From JAIQFV01 sp041494885 (lineage in GTDB: Bacteria > Acidobacteriota > Terriglobia > JAIQFV01), in NCBI GenBank assembly GCA_041494885.1, contig JBGQBO010000014.1, forward strand, positions 1 through 64,000: DNA of 64,000 nt, in the 5' to 3' direction. The first letter of the stretch is position 1, and each line of letters starts with the position of its first letter. The notes under the pieces were generated by a model. That model was not told where the DNA came from, made no database searches, and saw only the letters and a list, made by a program, of their open reading frames with translations. The translations under genes were made by a program, and so were the position numbers. Below are positions 36,101 through 44,553 of this stretch, piece by piece.

Positions 36101-38500
36101 TCACCTGACCGACGTCAACAATCGCTCCATCTCGCGATCCCAAGGACCGAACAGCGCCTTCAATGGTGTGTGGATGAGAAGCTGTTTTCCCGCCCGAATG
36201 AGCCATTCTTCTTGTATCACACGCCCCAGGACTTGAAAAGGGATTTTGTGGAGCCCACAAATGTCGCTCACGGCGGAAAGATTCTCCTTGGAGAACGAGA
36301 CCAGAACACGGGAGGGTTTCTCATTAAACAAAAGACTGTACAATTCGCCGTCCGAATCCGGAGCGAGGCGAATCTCACAGCCCAAGACACCCTGGCGGCT
36401 CACAAAGGAGGATTCCGCCAGCGCTATGGCCAGACCGCCTTCCGAGAGATCATGACACGAATGCAGGAGCCCGAGGTCGTGCATTTTCAATAGGCTCTTG
36501 TGCAACAAGCGTTCAAACTGAAGGTCAATGGGCGAGACCTTTGAGCCCAGGGTTCCCATCTCCGTCTTAAGGAACTCCGATGCACATACTAAGAAATCCA
36601 CCTCAGATTGTCTCGCGACATCGCCCATCAACACAATCAGGTCCCCCCGTTGTTGAAAACCCGTTGGAACGAGGCGAGACACATCATCCACCAAGCCGAC
36701 CATTCCGATGACCGGGGTCGGAAAGATTCCCTTTCCAAACGTCTCATTATAAAAACTCACGTTACCCCCGGTAATCGGCGTCTCAAAGGCCTCGCAGGCC
36801 TCCTTGATTCCGTCCACCACCTCGCTGAACGCCCACATCACCTCGGGTTTTTCTGGGTTCCCAAAATTCAGGCAATTAGTGGCAGCGAGCGGGCGAGCCC
36901 CCACGCTGACCAGATTACGGCATGACTCCGCAACCGCTATTTTCGCCCCTTCCCGGGGATTGATTTGGACATATCTCCCATTGCCGTCCAGGGAAAGAGC
37001 GATGCCGCGAGGCGTGTTCTTAATTCGAATCACCGCCGCATCGTTGCCCGGCAGAACGCAGGTATTGGTTCGCACCATGTGATCATATTGTTGATACACC
37101 CAGCGTCGGCTGCAAAGGTTTTCACTCGTCAAGAGGCGGCGCAGAACAGCTTCGGGCTGAGAGGGATCGGTCCACGCGGGGGATTTTAGGCTTGGGTGTA
37201 TTCGCTTTTCCTGTCCCCCGGGAGTGTCGCGCTTTCCCCCCGGAATCGGCTGGGGCGCCTTCATGGGACGGCGATAAACCGGCGCCTCGTTGGCCAGTGC
37301 TTTTGCGGGAATCTCGGCGACAGTCTTACCATGGTCACGAACTCGCAGAAGACCATCTCGAGTCACAAACCCGATTTTGACGGCCTCCAAACCCCACTTG
37401 GAGAAAATGCCTTGGAGTTCCTCCACGCGGCCCCGTTTGGCCACCAGCAACATCCGCTCCTGGGATTCACTGAGCATGATTTCGTAAGGGGTCATGCCGG
37501 TTTCGCGCTGGGGCACATACTTCAAATCAATCTCTATGCCGGTCTCTCCGCGGGCCGCCATCTCACAGGTCGAACAAGTCAACCCGGCCGCCCCCATGTC
37601 CTGTATCCCGAGCACGCCGCCGCTCTCCATGGCTTCCAGACAGGCTTCCAGCAGGCACTTCTCAAGAAAGGGGTCACCGACCTGAACATTCGGGCGTTTT
37701 GCGGCCGTGGTCTCATCAAACTCGGAGGAGGCCAGCAGCGAAGCACCATGGATCCCGTCGCGGCCGGTCTTGGCCCCAACGTAGATCACCGAATTTCCGA
37801 TCCCGCTGGCACGACCCAAGAAAATTTTGGGCTTTTGAGTCTTTGGATCCACTTCAAACAGACCGAGGGCAAACGCATTGACCAGCGGATTCTGTGTGTA
37901 ACAATCTTCAAAAAAAACCTCCCCTCCGATGGTGGGAACCCCGAAGCAGTTTCCGTAGAAGGCGATCCCGCCCACCACACCCCGCAAGATCCTGCGGTTC
38001 CGGAGGAGAATTTCGGAAGCCCCCAATTTCACTTGAAGAGAAGATGGGGAGGGCGCCTCGCCCGTCATGGGTTCGGGGATCGAGTTCTGCGGATGAAGGG
38101 GCCCGAAGCGCAAGCTATTCATTGCAGCAATCGGGCGAGCCCCCATCGTAAAGATATCCCGCAGAATTCCGCCCACCCCGGTCGCGGCCCCCTGAAACGG
38201 CTCCACGAAACTGGGGTGATTGTGGGATTCAATCTTGAAGGCGATGGCAATTCCCTCCCCGAGGCTGATGACACCGGCGTTTTCGCCGGGCCCCTGCAAC
38301 ACGCAGGGGCCGTGAGTGGGGAGGCGTTTCAAATGCACACGGGAGCTCTTGTACGAGCAATGTTCGCTCCACATCACTGAGAAAATCCCTAGCTCGGTGA
38401 GGGTGGGGGTTCGTCTCAGGATGGAGCGGATCTTCGTATACTCTTGTTTGGTGATCCCATGTTGTCGGATCACTTCGGGAGAAAGGCTGGGCTCAGTCAT
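36101..38500 (-). CDS. purL: Phosphoribosylformylglycinamidine synthase, large subunit
   Basis: The ATG at 38500 gives 799 residues, slightly longer than the usual 720-770; a TTG at 38515 is the other option. It is the small-PurL type, which needs PurS and PurQ. Motifs include MWSEHCSYKSSR, GPGENAGVI, SHNHPSFVEPFQGAATGVGG, GGTGxxG-like stretches, ATNCLNFGNPEKPEVMW and the late HDLSEGGLAIALAE. It converts FGAR to FGAM with ATP and ammonia from PurQ. A Pro/Gly-rich insertion of about 40 residues near 405-450 accounts for part of the extra length. The purF start lies 3 bp downstream. Confidence 0.96.
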   Translation of the reverse strand: MTEPSLSPEVIRQHGITKQEYTKIRSILRRTPTLTELGIFSVMWSEHCSYKSSRVHLKRLPTHGPCVLQGPGENAGVISLGEGIAIAFKIESHNHPSFVEPFQGAATGVGGILRDIFTMGARPIAAMNSLRFGPLHPQNSIPEPMTGEAPSPSSLQVKLGASEILLRNRRILRGVVGGIAFYGNCFGVPTIGGEVFFEDCYTQNPLVNAFALGLFEVDPKTQKPKIFLGRASGIGNSVIYVGAKTGRDGIHGASLLASSEFDETTAAKRPNVQVGDPFLEKCLLEACLEAMESGGVLGIQDMGAAGLTCSTCEMAARGETGIEIDLKYVPQRETGMTPYEIMLSESQERMLLVAKRGRVEELQGIFSKWGLEAVKIGFVTRDGLLRVRDHGKTVAEIPAKALANEAPVYRRPMKAPQPIPGGKRDTPGGQEKRIHPSLKSPAWTDPSQPEAVLRRLLTSENLCSRRWVYQQYDHMVRTNTCVLPGNDAAVIRIKNTPRGIALSLDGNGRYVQINPREGAKIAVAESCRNLVSVGARPLAATNCLNFGNPEKPEVMWAFSEVVDGIKEACEAFETPITGGNVSFYNETFGKGIFPTPVIGMVGLVDDVSRLVPTGFQQRGDLIVLMGDVARQSEVDFLVCASEFLKTEMGTLGSKVSPIDLQFERLLHKSLLKMHDLGLLHSCHDLSEGGLAIALAESSFVSRQGVLGCEIRLAPDSDGELYSLLFNEKPSRVLVSFSKENLSAVSDICGLHKIPFQVLGRVIQEEWLIRAGKQLLIHTPLKALFGPWDREMERLLTSVR

Positions 38501-38617
38501 AGAAGTCAGGGGCAAAATGAAAATGGTGGAAGAATTTCGGGGATACCTTCCACCCGGTCTCCCTCATCGAATGGGCTCCGGTCCCGCGGACCGGGGCGAA
38601 GCCATTCCGGCCGCGGG

Positions 38618-39313
38618 TTACTTGGCCACCAGACTACTGACCATGGACTCGAAGATTCCCCGGCCATCCTCGGAGCCGAGCAGCACCTCGCTCGCCCGTT
38701 CCGGGTGCGGCATCATGCCCATTACGTTGCCCGCCCGATTGCAGATCCCGGCAATGTTTGCGGCAGCACCGTTCGGGTTGGCCTCGTCGGTAATCTCACC
38801 TTCCGGGGTCGAATAGCGGAACACCACTTGATGACGCGCTTCCAGTTCGTCCAGGGTCACCGGCTCGGCAAAATAATTTCCTTCCATGTGGGCGATGGGG
38901 ATCTTGAGCACCTGTTTTGAGGCGAGATTCTGGGTAAAAGGCGTGGCGTTGTTTTCAGTCCGAACATAGACATGTTTGCAGATGAATTCCAGCCCCCGGT
39001 TCCGCATCAGCGCTCCTGGCAGCAACCCCGCCTCGCAAAGAATTTGAAACCCATTGCAGATGCCGAGCACCAGTCCTCCCGCGTCGGCGAAGGATCGCAC
39101 CGCCTTCATCACCGGTGAAAACCTGGCGATGGCGCCGGTCCGCAGGTAATCGCCATAGGCAAAGCCCCCTGGCAGAACAATGGCGTCGTAGCCCTTGAGC
39201 TTATCGATTTCGTGCCAGATGAAATCCACGGGCTGTTCCAGCACCCGGTGGATCACATGATAGGCATCGTGGTCGCAATTGCTCCCCGGAAATACCACTA
39301 CACCCCAATTCAT
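38618..39313 (-). CDS. purQ: Phosphoribosylformylglycinamidine synthase, glutaminase subunit
   Basis: A 231-residue class I glutamine amidotransferase. The nucleophile Cys86 lies in GICNGFQIL. The oxyanion and substrate loop is LPGGFAYGDYLRTGAIA, and the C-terminal His/Glu pair is in MGMMPHPERA. It supplies ammonia to PurL. AAAGGAAG precedes the ATG. It lies between purS and purL on the minus strand. Confidence 0.97.
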   Translation of the reverse strand: MNWGVVVFPGSNCDHDAYHVIHRVLEQPVDFIWHEIDKLKGYDAIVLPGGFAYGDYLRTGAIARFSPVMKAVRSFADAGGLVLGICNGFQILCEAGLLPGALMRNRGLEFICKHVYVRTENNATPFTQNLASKQVLKIPIAHMEGNYFAEPVTLDELEARHQVVFRYSTPEGEITDEANPNGAAANIAGICNRAGNVMGMMPHPERASEVLLGSEDGRGIFESMVSSLVAK

Positions 39314-39343
39314 CGCAGGCTTCCTTTCGTCAATTTTTATGCT

Positions 39344-39610
39344 TCACCTGGAACCCTCACGGTCCTCTTTTTTAATCACACAGGAGAATTCTTCGATGAC
39401 CGGATTCGTCAGCACCTCTCGGGCAATCCGCTCAATTTCCTCCCGCGCCGCAGCTTCGTCTTGAATCCCGTCGAGATAAATCTCAAATAGCTTCCCCTGC
39501 CGGACCTCCGCCACCGACTTAAAGCCGAGACTCTCGATGGCATGATGGATCGCTTTACCCTGTGGGTCCAGGACTGTTTTTTTCAAACTGACGATCACCT
39601 CGGCTTTCAT
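39344..39610 (-). CDS. purS: Phosphoribosylformylglycinamidine synthase subunit PurS
   Basis: An 88-residue protein with the PurS pattern: VIVSLKKTVLDPQGKAIHHAIESLGFKSVAEVRQGKLFEI followed by an acidic helix. PurS is the small bridging subunit of the PurSLQ complex. AGGAA precedes the ATG, and purQ follows after 30 bp. The upstream AAA-associated gene ends 50 bp away, so read-through from the ABC genes is possible. Confidence 0.93.
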   Translation of the reverse strand: MKAEVIVSLKKTVLDPQGKAIHHAIESLGFKSVAEVRQGKLFEIYLDGIQDEAAAREEIERIAREVLTNPVIEEFSCVIKKEDREGSR

Positions 39611-39660
39611 TTCCTGTCCCCCTTCGGCCGGGTCAAGACGCGGCCCGCATCGTTGAACGA

Positions 39661-40200
39661 TTATCCTTCCTCATCCACGCCGTGCCCATTGAGCTCCTCA
39701 TGACGCAGAGTGAACTCCTCGGCGTCAGGATCGTATCCAAATAGCTCTGCATAACGGCCCCAGTCCAGCGCCGTGGCAAGCTGCCTGTTGGTCTCCGCCT
39801 GCGAGAAGTGTTTCTTTAAGATTTCAATCAGGAACTCTTTCCCGATCCGGTTTCCTTTTTCGGACTTCAGTTTTTCGACCACCTTGTGAATGATGGGAAG
39901 ATGTTCGATCTGCTTCCGGAAGATCGTCTTCCTTTGATTCTCATCCCCGTCGCCCAACTGCAAACCCAGCGGGGTCGGCTCAATATCACCCGATTCAATC
40001 TTGACAAATCCCAGCATCTCCGCCGCCTCGGTGATAGGAAGCAAGTCATCGAGCTCGAAATGAAGTTTTTGACTCAACTTATAGACATCATCGGGACCCT
40101 CGGTCTCCCGGATCACCTCAATCAATCCGATGATGGGACCAATCCGTGCGTGGGGCAGCGGTTCAAGGGCCTCCCCCTTCTTCACTTTCGAAATTGCCAT
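39661..40200 (-). CDS. AAA-associated C-terminal domain protein of a nitrate/sulfonate-type ABC importer
   Basis: A 179-residue protein that looks like the AAA_assoc_C domain (PF09821-type) usually fused to the C-terminus of certain nitrate/sulfonate/bicarbonate ABC ATPases. The visible core is RIGPIIGLIEVIRETEGPDDVYKLSQKLHFELDDLLPITEAAEMLGFV, a winged-helix-like region, followed by a helical half with WGRYAELFGYD. Here it is a separate gene 133 bp after the ATPase gene. GAGGAG precedes the ATG. It probably modulates the transporter. Confidence 0.85.
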   Translation of the reverse strand: MAISKVKKGEALEPLPHARIGPIIGLIEVIRETEGPDDVYKLSQKLHFELDDLLPITEAAEMLGFVKIESGDIEPTPLGLQLGDGDENQRKTIFRKQIEHLPIIHKVVEKLKSEKGNRIGKEFLIEILKKHFSQAETNRQLATALDWGRYAELFGYDPDAEEFTLRHEELNGHGVDEEG

Positions 40201-40333
40201 GGTTCTCCTCTAAGGGACAACTGCTGAAACGCGCTTTTTGAATCCAGGGACTTTCCTCGATTTCGGGCCCCCTCTCCTTCGACCCGGGATGGGTGGGGAA
40301 AGATGCCCTATGAACCATACCTCGTTATCGCGC

Positions 40334-41134
40334 TCAAACGATGAGCGAGTAGAAATGGTCAACAACTTCTTCGACGTCTCTGGATTTCATTTTACGCGGA
40401 CGCGGCAGGCGGATGGGTTCATCGGCCACAACGCGACCGGGTTTGCTTGCGAAAACCAGGATGCGGTCCGACATAAAGACCGCCTCCTCCACGCTATGGG
40501 TCACCAGAATGATCGTCTTGGTGACGATCTTATCCGACTGCCAGATGTCGAGGACCTGTTCCCGCAGGTTGGCGGCAGTCAACACATCCAGTGCGGAAAA
40601 GGGTTCATCCATGCACAGCAGCTCGGGTTCCAAGGTCAGGGACCGAGCCAGACCGACGCGCTGTTTCATCCCGCCCGAGAGTTCCTTGGGATAGGCCCGT
40701 TCGTAACCGTCGAGACCCACCATGTCGATGTATTTATTGGCATGGCGCAAGCGTTTCCGGGGGGGGACCCCCTGGGCCTCCAACCCCAGTGCCACGTTTT
40801 CCGCCACAGTCAGCCACGGGAAAAGGGCAAAGCTCTGGAATACCATTGCCGTTTTCGTGTTTACCCCTTGAATGGTCTGACCCCGGTACAGGACACGTCC
40901 CGAGGATGGGGGAATCAAGCCGGTGATGATTCTGAGAAGGGTCGATTTTCCACATCCAGAAGGGCCAATGAAGGAGACGAATGTGTTTTCCTCGATGCAA
41001 GTCGAGATGGCTTCCAGAATTACAATCCCATTCGCAAATGACTTGGCCACCCCCTCCAATTCCAGCAGGTGAGTCACGGAAGTGCCGGGTTGCACGGATC
41101 CTGATGTCAAGTCTTGCACTCCCGGGGTCGTCAT
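40334..41134 (-). CDS. ABC transporter ATPase, nitrate/sulfonate/taurine type
   Basis: A 266-residue ATPase with all motifs: Walker A GPSGCGKST, Q-loop MVFQSFALFPW, signature LSGGMKQR, Walker B LLCMDEPFSALD, and the switch His in LVTHSVEEA. It is closest in pattern to SsuB/TauB/NrtD proteins. Its AAA-associated partner is the next gene, and a matching two-domain permease lies at 59.3 kb. No periplasmic binding protein gene is in the window. Substrate is undetermined. Confidence 0.93.
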   Translation of the reverse strand: MTTPGVQDLTSGSVQPGTSVTHLLELEGVAKSFANGIVILEAISTCIEENTFVSFIGPSGCGKSTLLRIITGLIPPSSGRVLYRGQTIQGVNTKTAMVFQSFALFPWLTVAENVALGLEAQGVPPRKRLRHANKYIDMVGLDGYERAYPKELSGGMKQRVGLARSLTLEPELLCMDEPFSALDVLTAANLREQVLDIWQSDKIVTKTIILVTHSVEEAVFMSDRILVFASKPGRVVADEPIRLPRPRKMKSRDVEEVVDHFYSLIV

Positions 41135-41584
41135 GATTTTGTTTTCCTGCAGATTTCATCTAACGATTTCACCCGTCGTCGGCCCGGCCGGAAATCTGAT
41201 CTCTGGAACTTAGATAACATTCCACAACTCGCCGCAGCTCTTGATGCCATGTCGACTGACGTTGCAGGGATTGAGATTGCGGGGGGCTGTGGGCACTCCC
41301 ATGATGTAGACCACGATAACCCCTGGATCCCATTCAGCCGGCCCCGCAACCGGCAGAACTTATGGCCAATCATCGCAGGCGTCATAGGATGGGCTCGATT
41401 GGGTGTGCCAAGGTGGATTCTAGCCCATGCCATTTATCGGCGTCAACCCGCCCGCCTCCTTTATCAGCGCCCCCTCATGCGACAAGTCTGCCTGTTCCAT
41501 GCAGATAATTGTGCTTTGAGCCCGCGTGAATCCTGATATAATCTGCCCCCGATATCAGTCTAGAAAAGGACGGTCCCTGGCACG
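41135..41584. other. Intergenic region between divergent ABC ATPase and lepB
   Basis: No supported gene; the largest plus-strand frame is low-complexity and lacks a ribosome binding site. The lepB promoter lies at its right end. Confidence 0.5.
41534..41542 (+). promoter_or_regulatory. Extended -10 promoter for lepB
   Basis: TGATATAAT is a perfect extended -10 element (TGn followed by TATAAT). A weak -35, TTTGAG, lies 15 bp upstream. Initiation near 41549 leaves a leader of about 36 nt before the ATG at 41585. Confidence 0.6.
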
Positions 41585-42349
41585 ATGGAAGAAGAGAAAG
41601 TCCCTTTGAGTGTTCCGCCTTCACCCCCTTCACCCGAATCGCCTGCTGGCAAATCCCGAAGATGGGAACTGGTTGTCTGGGAAAACATTAAGTCCCTCCT
41701 GTTTGTCCTGATAGCCGTTTTCTTCATCCGCTCCTTCGTGGTCGAGGCCACGGTCGTCCCCACCGGCTCGATGGAACGCACCATCCTGATCGGCGATCAT
41801 CTTTTCCTGAGCAAGCTTTTCTATGGGCCTCGCATCCCTTTCACCAATGTTCGATTACCGGCAATCAAGAACATCAAACGTGGGGATATCGTCGCCTTCC
41901 GCTTTCCGCTCGACCCTACCCTGACTTATGTGAAGCGTGTCATTGCCCTGCCGGGAGATGTCATTGAGATACAGAGGAAACAGATCTTCATCAATGGAAG
42001 GAAACTGGAAGAACCCTACGTCGTTCACTCGGACTCCCAGGTCTATGACGACCATGACTACATCCCGGGCGACGTCCGCCTGAGGGACAACATGGTCCCG
42101 GTGACCGTGCCCCCCGAGAGTTTTTTTGCGATGGGCGATAACCGTGATTTGAGTTATGACAGTCGATTCTGGGGGTTTGTTCCATTTGCCAATGTCGTGG
42201 GTGAACCTTTGATCGTCTTCTGGTCGTACGATGCTCCGACGCAGGATTGGCTAAGTCCCGGGATCGCGAATCGAGTGCAGTTTTACAGTTCTGTCTTCGT
42301 CCATTTCCTCGACCGGACCCGTTGGGGTCGGACCGGCAAGATATTCTGA
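41585..42349 (+). CDS. lepB: Signal peptidase I
   Basis: A 254-residue membrane-anchored serine peptidase. One N-terminal transmembrane helix (about 36-53) precedes the catalytic Ser62 in PTGSMERTI and the general base Lys117 in TYVKRVIALPGD. The later GDNRDLSYDSRFWG box is typical. It removes signal peptides from exported proteins, several of which are encoded in this window. The first 28 residues are a Pro-rich cytoplasmic tail. Confidence 0.96.
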   Translation: MEEEKVPLSVPPSPPSPESPAGKSRRWELVVWENIKSLLFVLIAVFFIRSFVVEATVVPTGSMERTILIGDHLFLSKLFYGPRIPFTNVRLPAIKNIKRGDIVAFRFPLDPTLTYVKRVIALPGDVIEIQRKQIFINGRKLEEPYVVHSDSQVYDDHDYIPGDVRLRDNMVPVTVPPESFFAMGDNRDLSYDSRFWGFVPFANVVGEPLIVFWSYDAPTQDWLSPGIANRVQFYSSVFVHFLDRTRWGRTGKIF

Positions 42350-42510
42350 AACGGCAAGACGCTGCTTCCCGAGGCAGTTCGGGTCCATAAGACGGGTAAA
42401 TGGAAACGCACCTTCAGGGGGATTAAAGGGGGAGTTGAGTCGGGCAGGGGAAGAAAAGCAGAACAGAAGTCCTCGTCTTCAAGCGGGCGGAAGCGTTCCT
42501 CAGACAACAA

Positions 42511-42720
42511 TTACCCCTGGGCGTGCAGTTTATACTCCGAAATCTTCTTGCTGAGCGTGTTGCGGTGAATCCCCAGGACCCGCGCCGCCTTGCACTGGTT
42601 CCAGTGATTTCGTTCGAGAACTTTTCGAATGAATTTTTTCTCAAACTCGGTCAGAGCCTCGTCGTACAGAATTCCCCTTTCAACCATCTGATTGATCAAC
42701 GACTCTAACTGTTCTTTCAC
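42511..42720 (-). CDS. Fis-type helix-turn-helix protein (69 aa)
   Basis: A small protein ending in the Fis family HTH_8 fold: FIRKVLERNHWNQCKAARVLGIHRNTLSKKISEYKL. Residues 1-30 form a short helical arm that probably mediates dimerisation. It resembles the DNA-binding end of NtrC-type activators, but no AAA+ domain is encoded nearby, so it is probably a stand-alone nucleoid or regulatory protein. It follows cvpA by 80 bp on the same strand. Confidence 0.85.
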   Translation of the reverse strand: MKEQLESLINQMVERGILYDEALTEFEKKFIRKVLERNHWNQCKAARVLGIHRNTLSKKISEYKLHAQG

Positions 42721-42800
42721 GGCAACCGCCTCCCGACAATCCCTAGGGTATTTTGATGAGTGCCGAAGATCGAATCACGGGATGAGGATCAGTCACTCCC

Positions 42801-43343
42801 TTATGTCGTCCCGGATTCCTTCCATATGGTCCGCAGCTTATTGAGTCCCTCGTCGAAGCGGGTTTTGACTTCGGGTGGAGTCAGCGTGGAAATGAACCGG
42901 GCCCCATGCATCAAATAGGGAGCCATGGTGGCATTCTTCACCCACTTGAGCTCGAAGGGAAATGCCAGGAGTCCCAGGAACAATACCGCGCATAGCAGAA
43001 ACCCTTTCGCAAATCCGAAGAACCCGCCCAGTACTCGATCGAACCATCTCAATTCAGCTGCCGCCAGAAGCTTTCCCAGGAGAAAGCCCACACCCGCCCC
43101 AACCAATTTGACCAAGATAAAAATGATGATAAAAGCGAGGAAGGCAGCCACTTCATAAGTCCGAAAATAAGGCAGCAGCATCGGGGCCAGTCGCGGGTAA
43201 TACCAGGCTGCCAACAACAATCCGAGCACCAGAGCCCCGATCGAAATAAACTGGTGCGTCATGCCATAAAGAATCCCTTGAACCACCGAATAGATGAGGA
43301 TGGCCCAAACGATCACGTCAAGTGCATTTAAGGAAATCCCCAC
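42801..43343 (-). CDS. cvpA: CvpA-family membrane protein
   Basis: A 180-residue protein with four predicted transmembrane helices (about 5-22, 28-46, 62-90, 104-128) and the CvpA pattern (NALDVIVWAILIYSVVQGILYG, RVLGGFFGFAKGFLLCAVLFLGL). The family is needed for colicin V production in E. coli and otherwise has no settled function. The GTG start at 43343 lies behind GAGGGG. It follows purC by 94 bp; in enterobacteria cvpA precedes purF, so an association with purine genes recurs here. Confidence 0.88.
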   Translation of the reverse strand: MGISLNALDVIVWAILIYSVVQGILYGMTHQFISIGALVLGLLLAAWYYPRLAPMLLPYFRTYEVAAFLAFIIIFILVKLVGAGVGFLLGKLLAAAELRWFDRVLGGFFGFAKGFLLCAVLFLGLLAFPFELKWVKNATMAPYLMHGARFISTLTPPEVKTRFDEGLNKLRTIWKESGTT

Positions 43344-43437
43344 AGTCCCCTCGGCAATATGGATATCACCCTGCTATGATTCTTACGCCCCACCCGCGAT
43401 CATTCGATCGCGGTGCCCGGGCAAGCCCTTGCACGTC

Positions 43438-44349
43438 TCAAGGGCGTGTGGACCGGGCCAGTTCACTGCCGGTTAACAAACGATACGCCTCCAGATACTT
43501 TTCACGTGTGACACGAGCCACATTTTCTGGAAGCGCAGGCGCGGGCGGTTGTTTGTCCCAGCGAATTGATTCCAGGTAATCGCGGACGTACTGTTTGTCG
43601 AAAGAGGGCTGAGGCCTACCCTCCTGATACTGGTCCTTCGGCCAGAACCGGGATGAATCGGGCGTCAGGCACTCATCGATCAACACAATCTCGTCTCCCA
43701 CCAACCCGAACTCGAATTTTGTATCGGCAATGAGAATGCCTCGCGATTCGGCATAAGACGCTGCTGCACCGTACAGAGCCAGAGTGAGATTCCGCAACGT
43801 GGCAGCACGCGTCCGATCCCCAACGATTGAGGCAAACCGGTCAAAGGGGACATTTTCATCGTGCCCGCTCTTTGCCTTGACCGCCGGAGTAAAGATGGGT
43901 CCCCGCAAAAGAGCCGACTCTTTCAAATTCGGGGGGAGCTGAATTCCACAAACCGACCCCGTCGCCTGGTATTCCTTCCATCCTGAGCCGGAAAGATAAC
44001 CTCGCGCCACACACTCAACCGGGATCATCTCAGTGCGACGAACCAGCATCGAGCGTCCGGTCAACTGGTCACGAAAAGGCTTCACCCGGTCCGGATAATC
44101 GTCCACTTCGGTGGTAATGAGATGATGGTTGACGATGGGCCGGAGATGCTCGAACCAGAATCGCGAAAGCTGGGTTAGAACCCGGCCCTTGTCAGGAATC
44201 CCGGAGCCGAGCACATAGTCGAACGCAGAAATGCGATCGGTGGCCACAATGAGCAGCTGATTCCCGAGCTCGTAGACATCGCGCACCTTGCCACGAATGA
44301 ATAGTTCTATACCCGGAAGGTTCGTCGCTAACAAGATGGAATTGTTCAT
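43438..44349 (-). CDS. purC: Phosphoribosylaminoimidazole-succinocarboxamide synthase
   Basis: A 303-residue SAICAR synthetase, the longer form seen in many bacteria and yeast. Motifs include GKVRDVYELGNQLLIVATDRISAFDYVL, IPVECVARGYLSGSGW, GRTRA-like segments, LIADTKFEFGL and LIDECLTPDSSRFW. It joins CAIR and aspartate with ATP in purine synthesis. It has its own promoter just upstream and precedes cvpA. Confidence 0.97.
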   Translation of the reverse strand: MNNSILLATNLPGIELFIRGKVRDVYELGNQLLIVATDRISAFDYVLGSGIPDKGRVLTQLSRFWFEHLRPIVNHHLITTEVDDYPDRVKPFRDQLTGRSMLVRRTEMIPVECVARGYLSGSGWKEYQATGSVCGIQLPPNLKESALLRGPIFTPAVKAKSGHDENVPFDRFASIVGDRTRAATLRNLTLALYGAAASYAESRGILIADTKFEFGLVGDEIVLIDECLTPDSSRFWPKDQYQEGRPQPSFDKQYVRDYLESIRWDKQPPAPALPENVARVTREKYLEAYRLLTGSELARSTRP

Positions 44350-44381
44350 ACCGGTGACAGGGCAAAGCGCGGAGCTTAAGC

Positions 44382-44410
44382 AATCTATTTCGACGACACC
44401 ATTTTGTCAA
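44382..44410 (-). promoter_or_regulatory. Sigma-70-type promoter for purC
   Basis: On the minus strand a perfect TTGACA (44410-44405) and TAGATT (44387-44382) are 17 bp apart, with predicted initiation near 44375 and the purC ATG at 44349. Confidence 0.6.
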
Positions 44411-44428
44411 GCGCCGTGTCCCAATTTT

Positions 44429-44450
44429 TTTTCTTCACAATTGAAGAAAA
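44429..44450. promoter_or_regulatory. 22-bp inverted repeat upstream of the purC promoter
   Basis: TTTTCTTCA and TGAAGAAAA form perfect 9-bp arms around CAAT, 18 bp upstream of the purC -35 box and downstream of the smc stop. It could be a regulator site. It is not a typical terminator, because the transcript would continue into an A-run on the minus strand. Confidence 0.4.
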
Positions 44451-44553
44451 TATTTGACACGAGTGAAGGAGAGGTGTGGGAGGCACCGCGTGCGCGCGGC
44501 GACACGGGAGGGAGGAGGATGGCTCAGCCCTGCATGGGGGCCAGGAGATGGGT

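Noticed and set aside
37196..38380. 394-codon plus-strand frame inside purL
   Set aside because: Antisense shadow of purL with no domain or ribosome binding site.
41114..41536. 140-codon frame between the ABC ATPase and lepB
   Set aside because: No ribosome binding site, family or protein-like pattern; it overlaps the lepB promoter region.
41585..42349. lepB as part of a toxin, defence or secretion island
   Set aside because: The neighbours are housekeeping genes; nothing specialised is linked to it.
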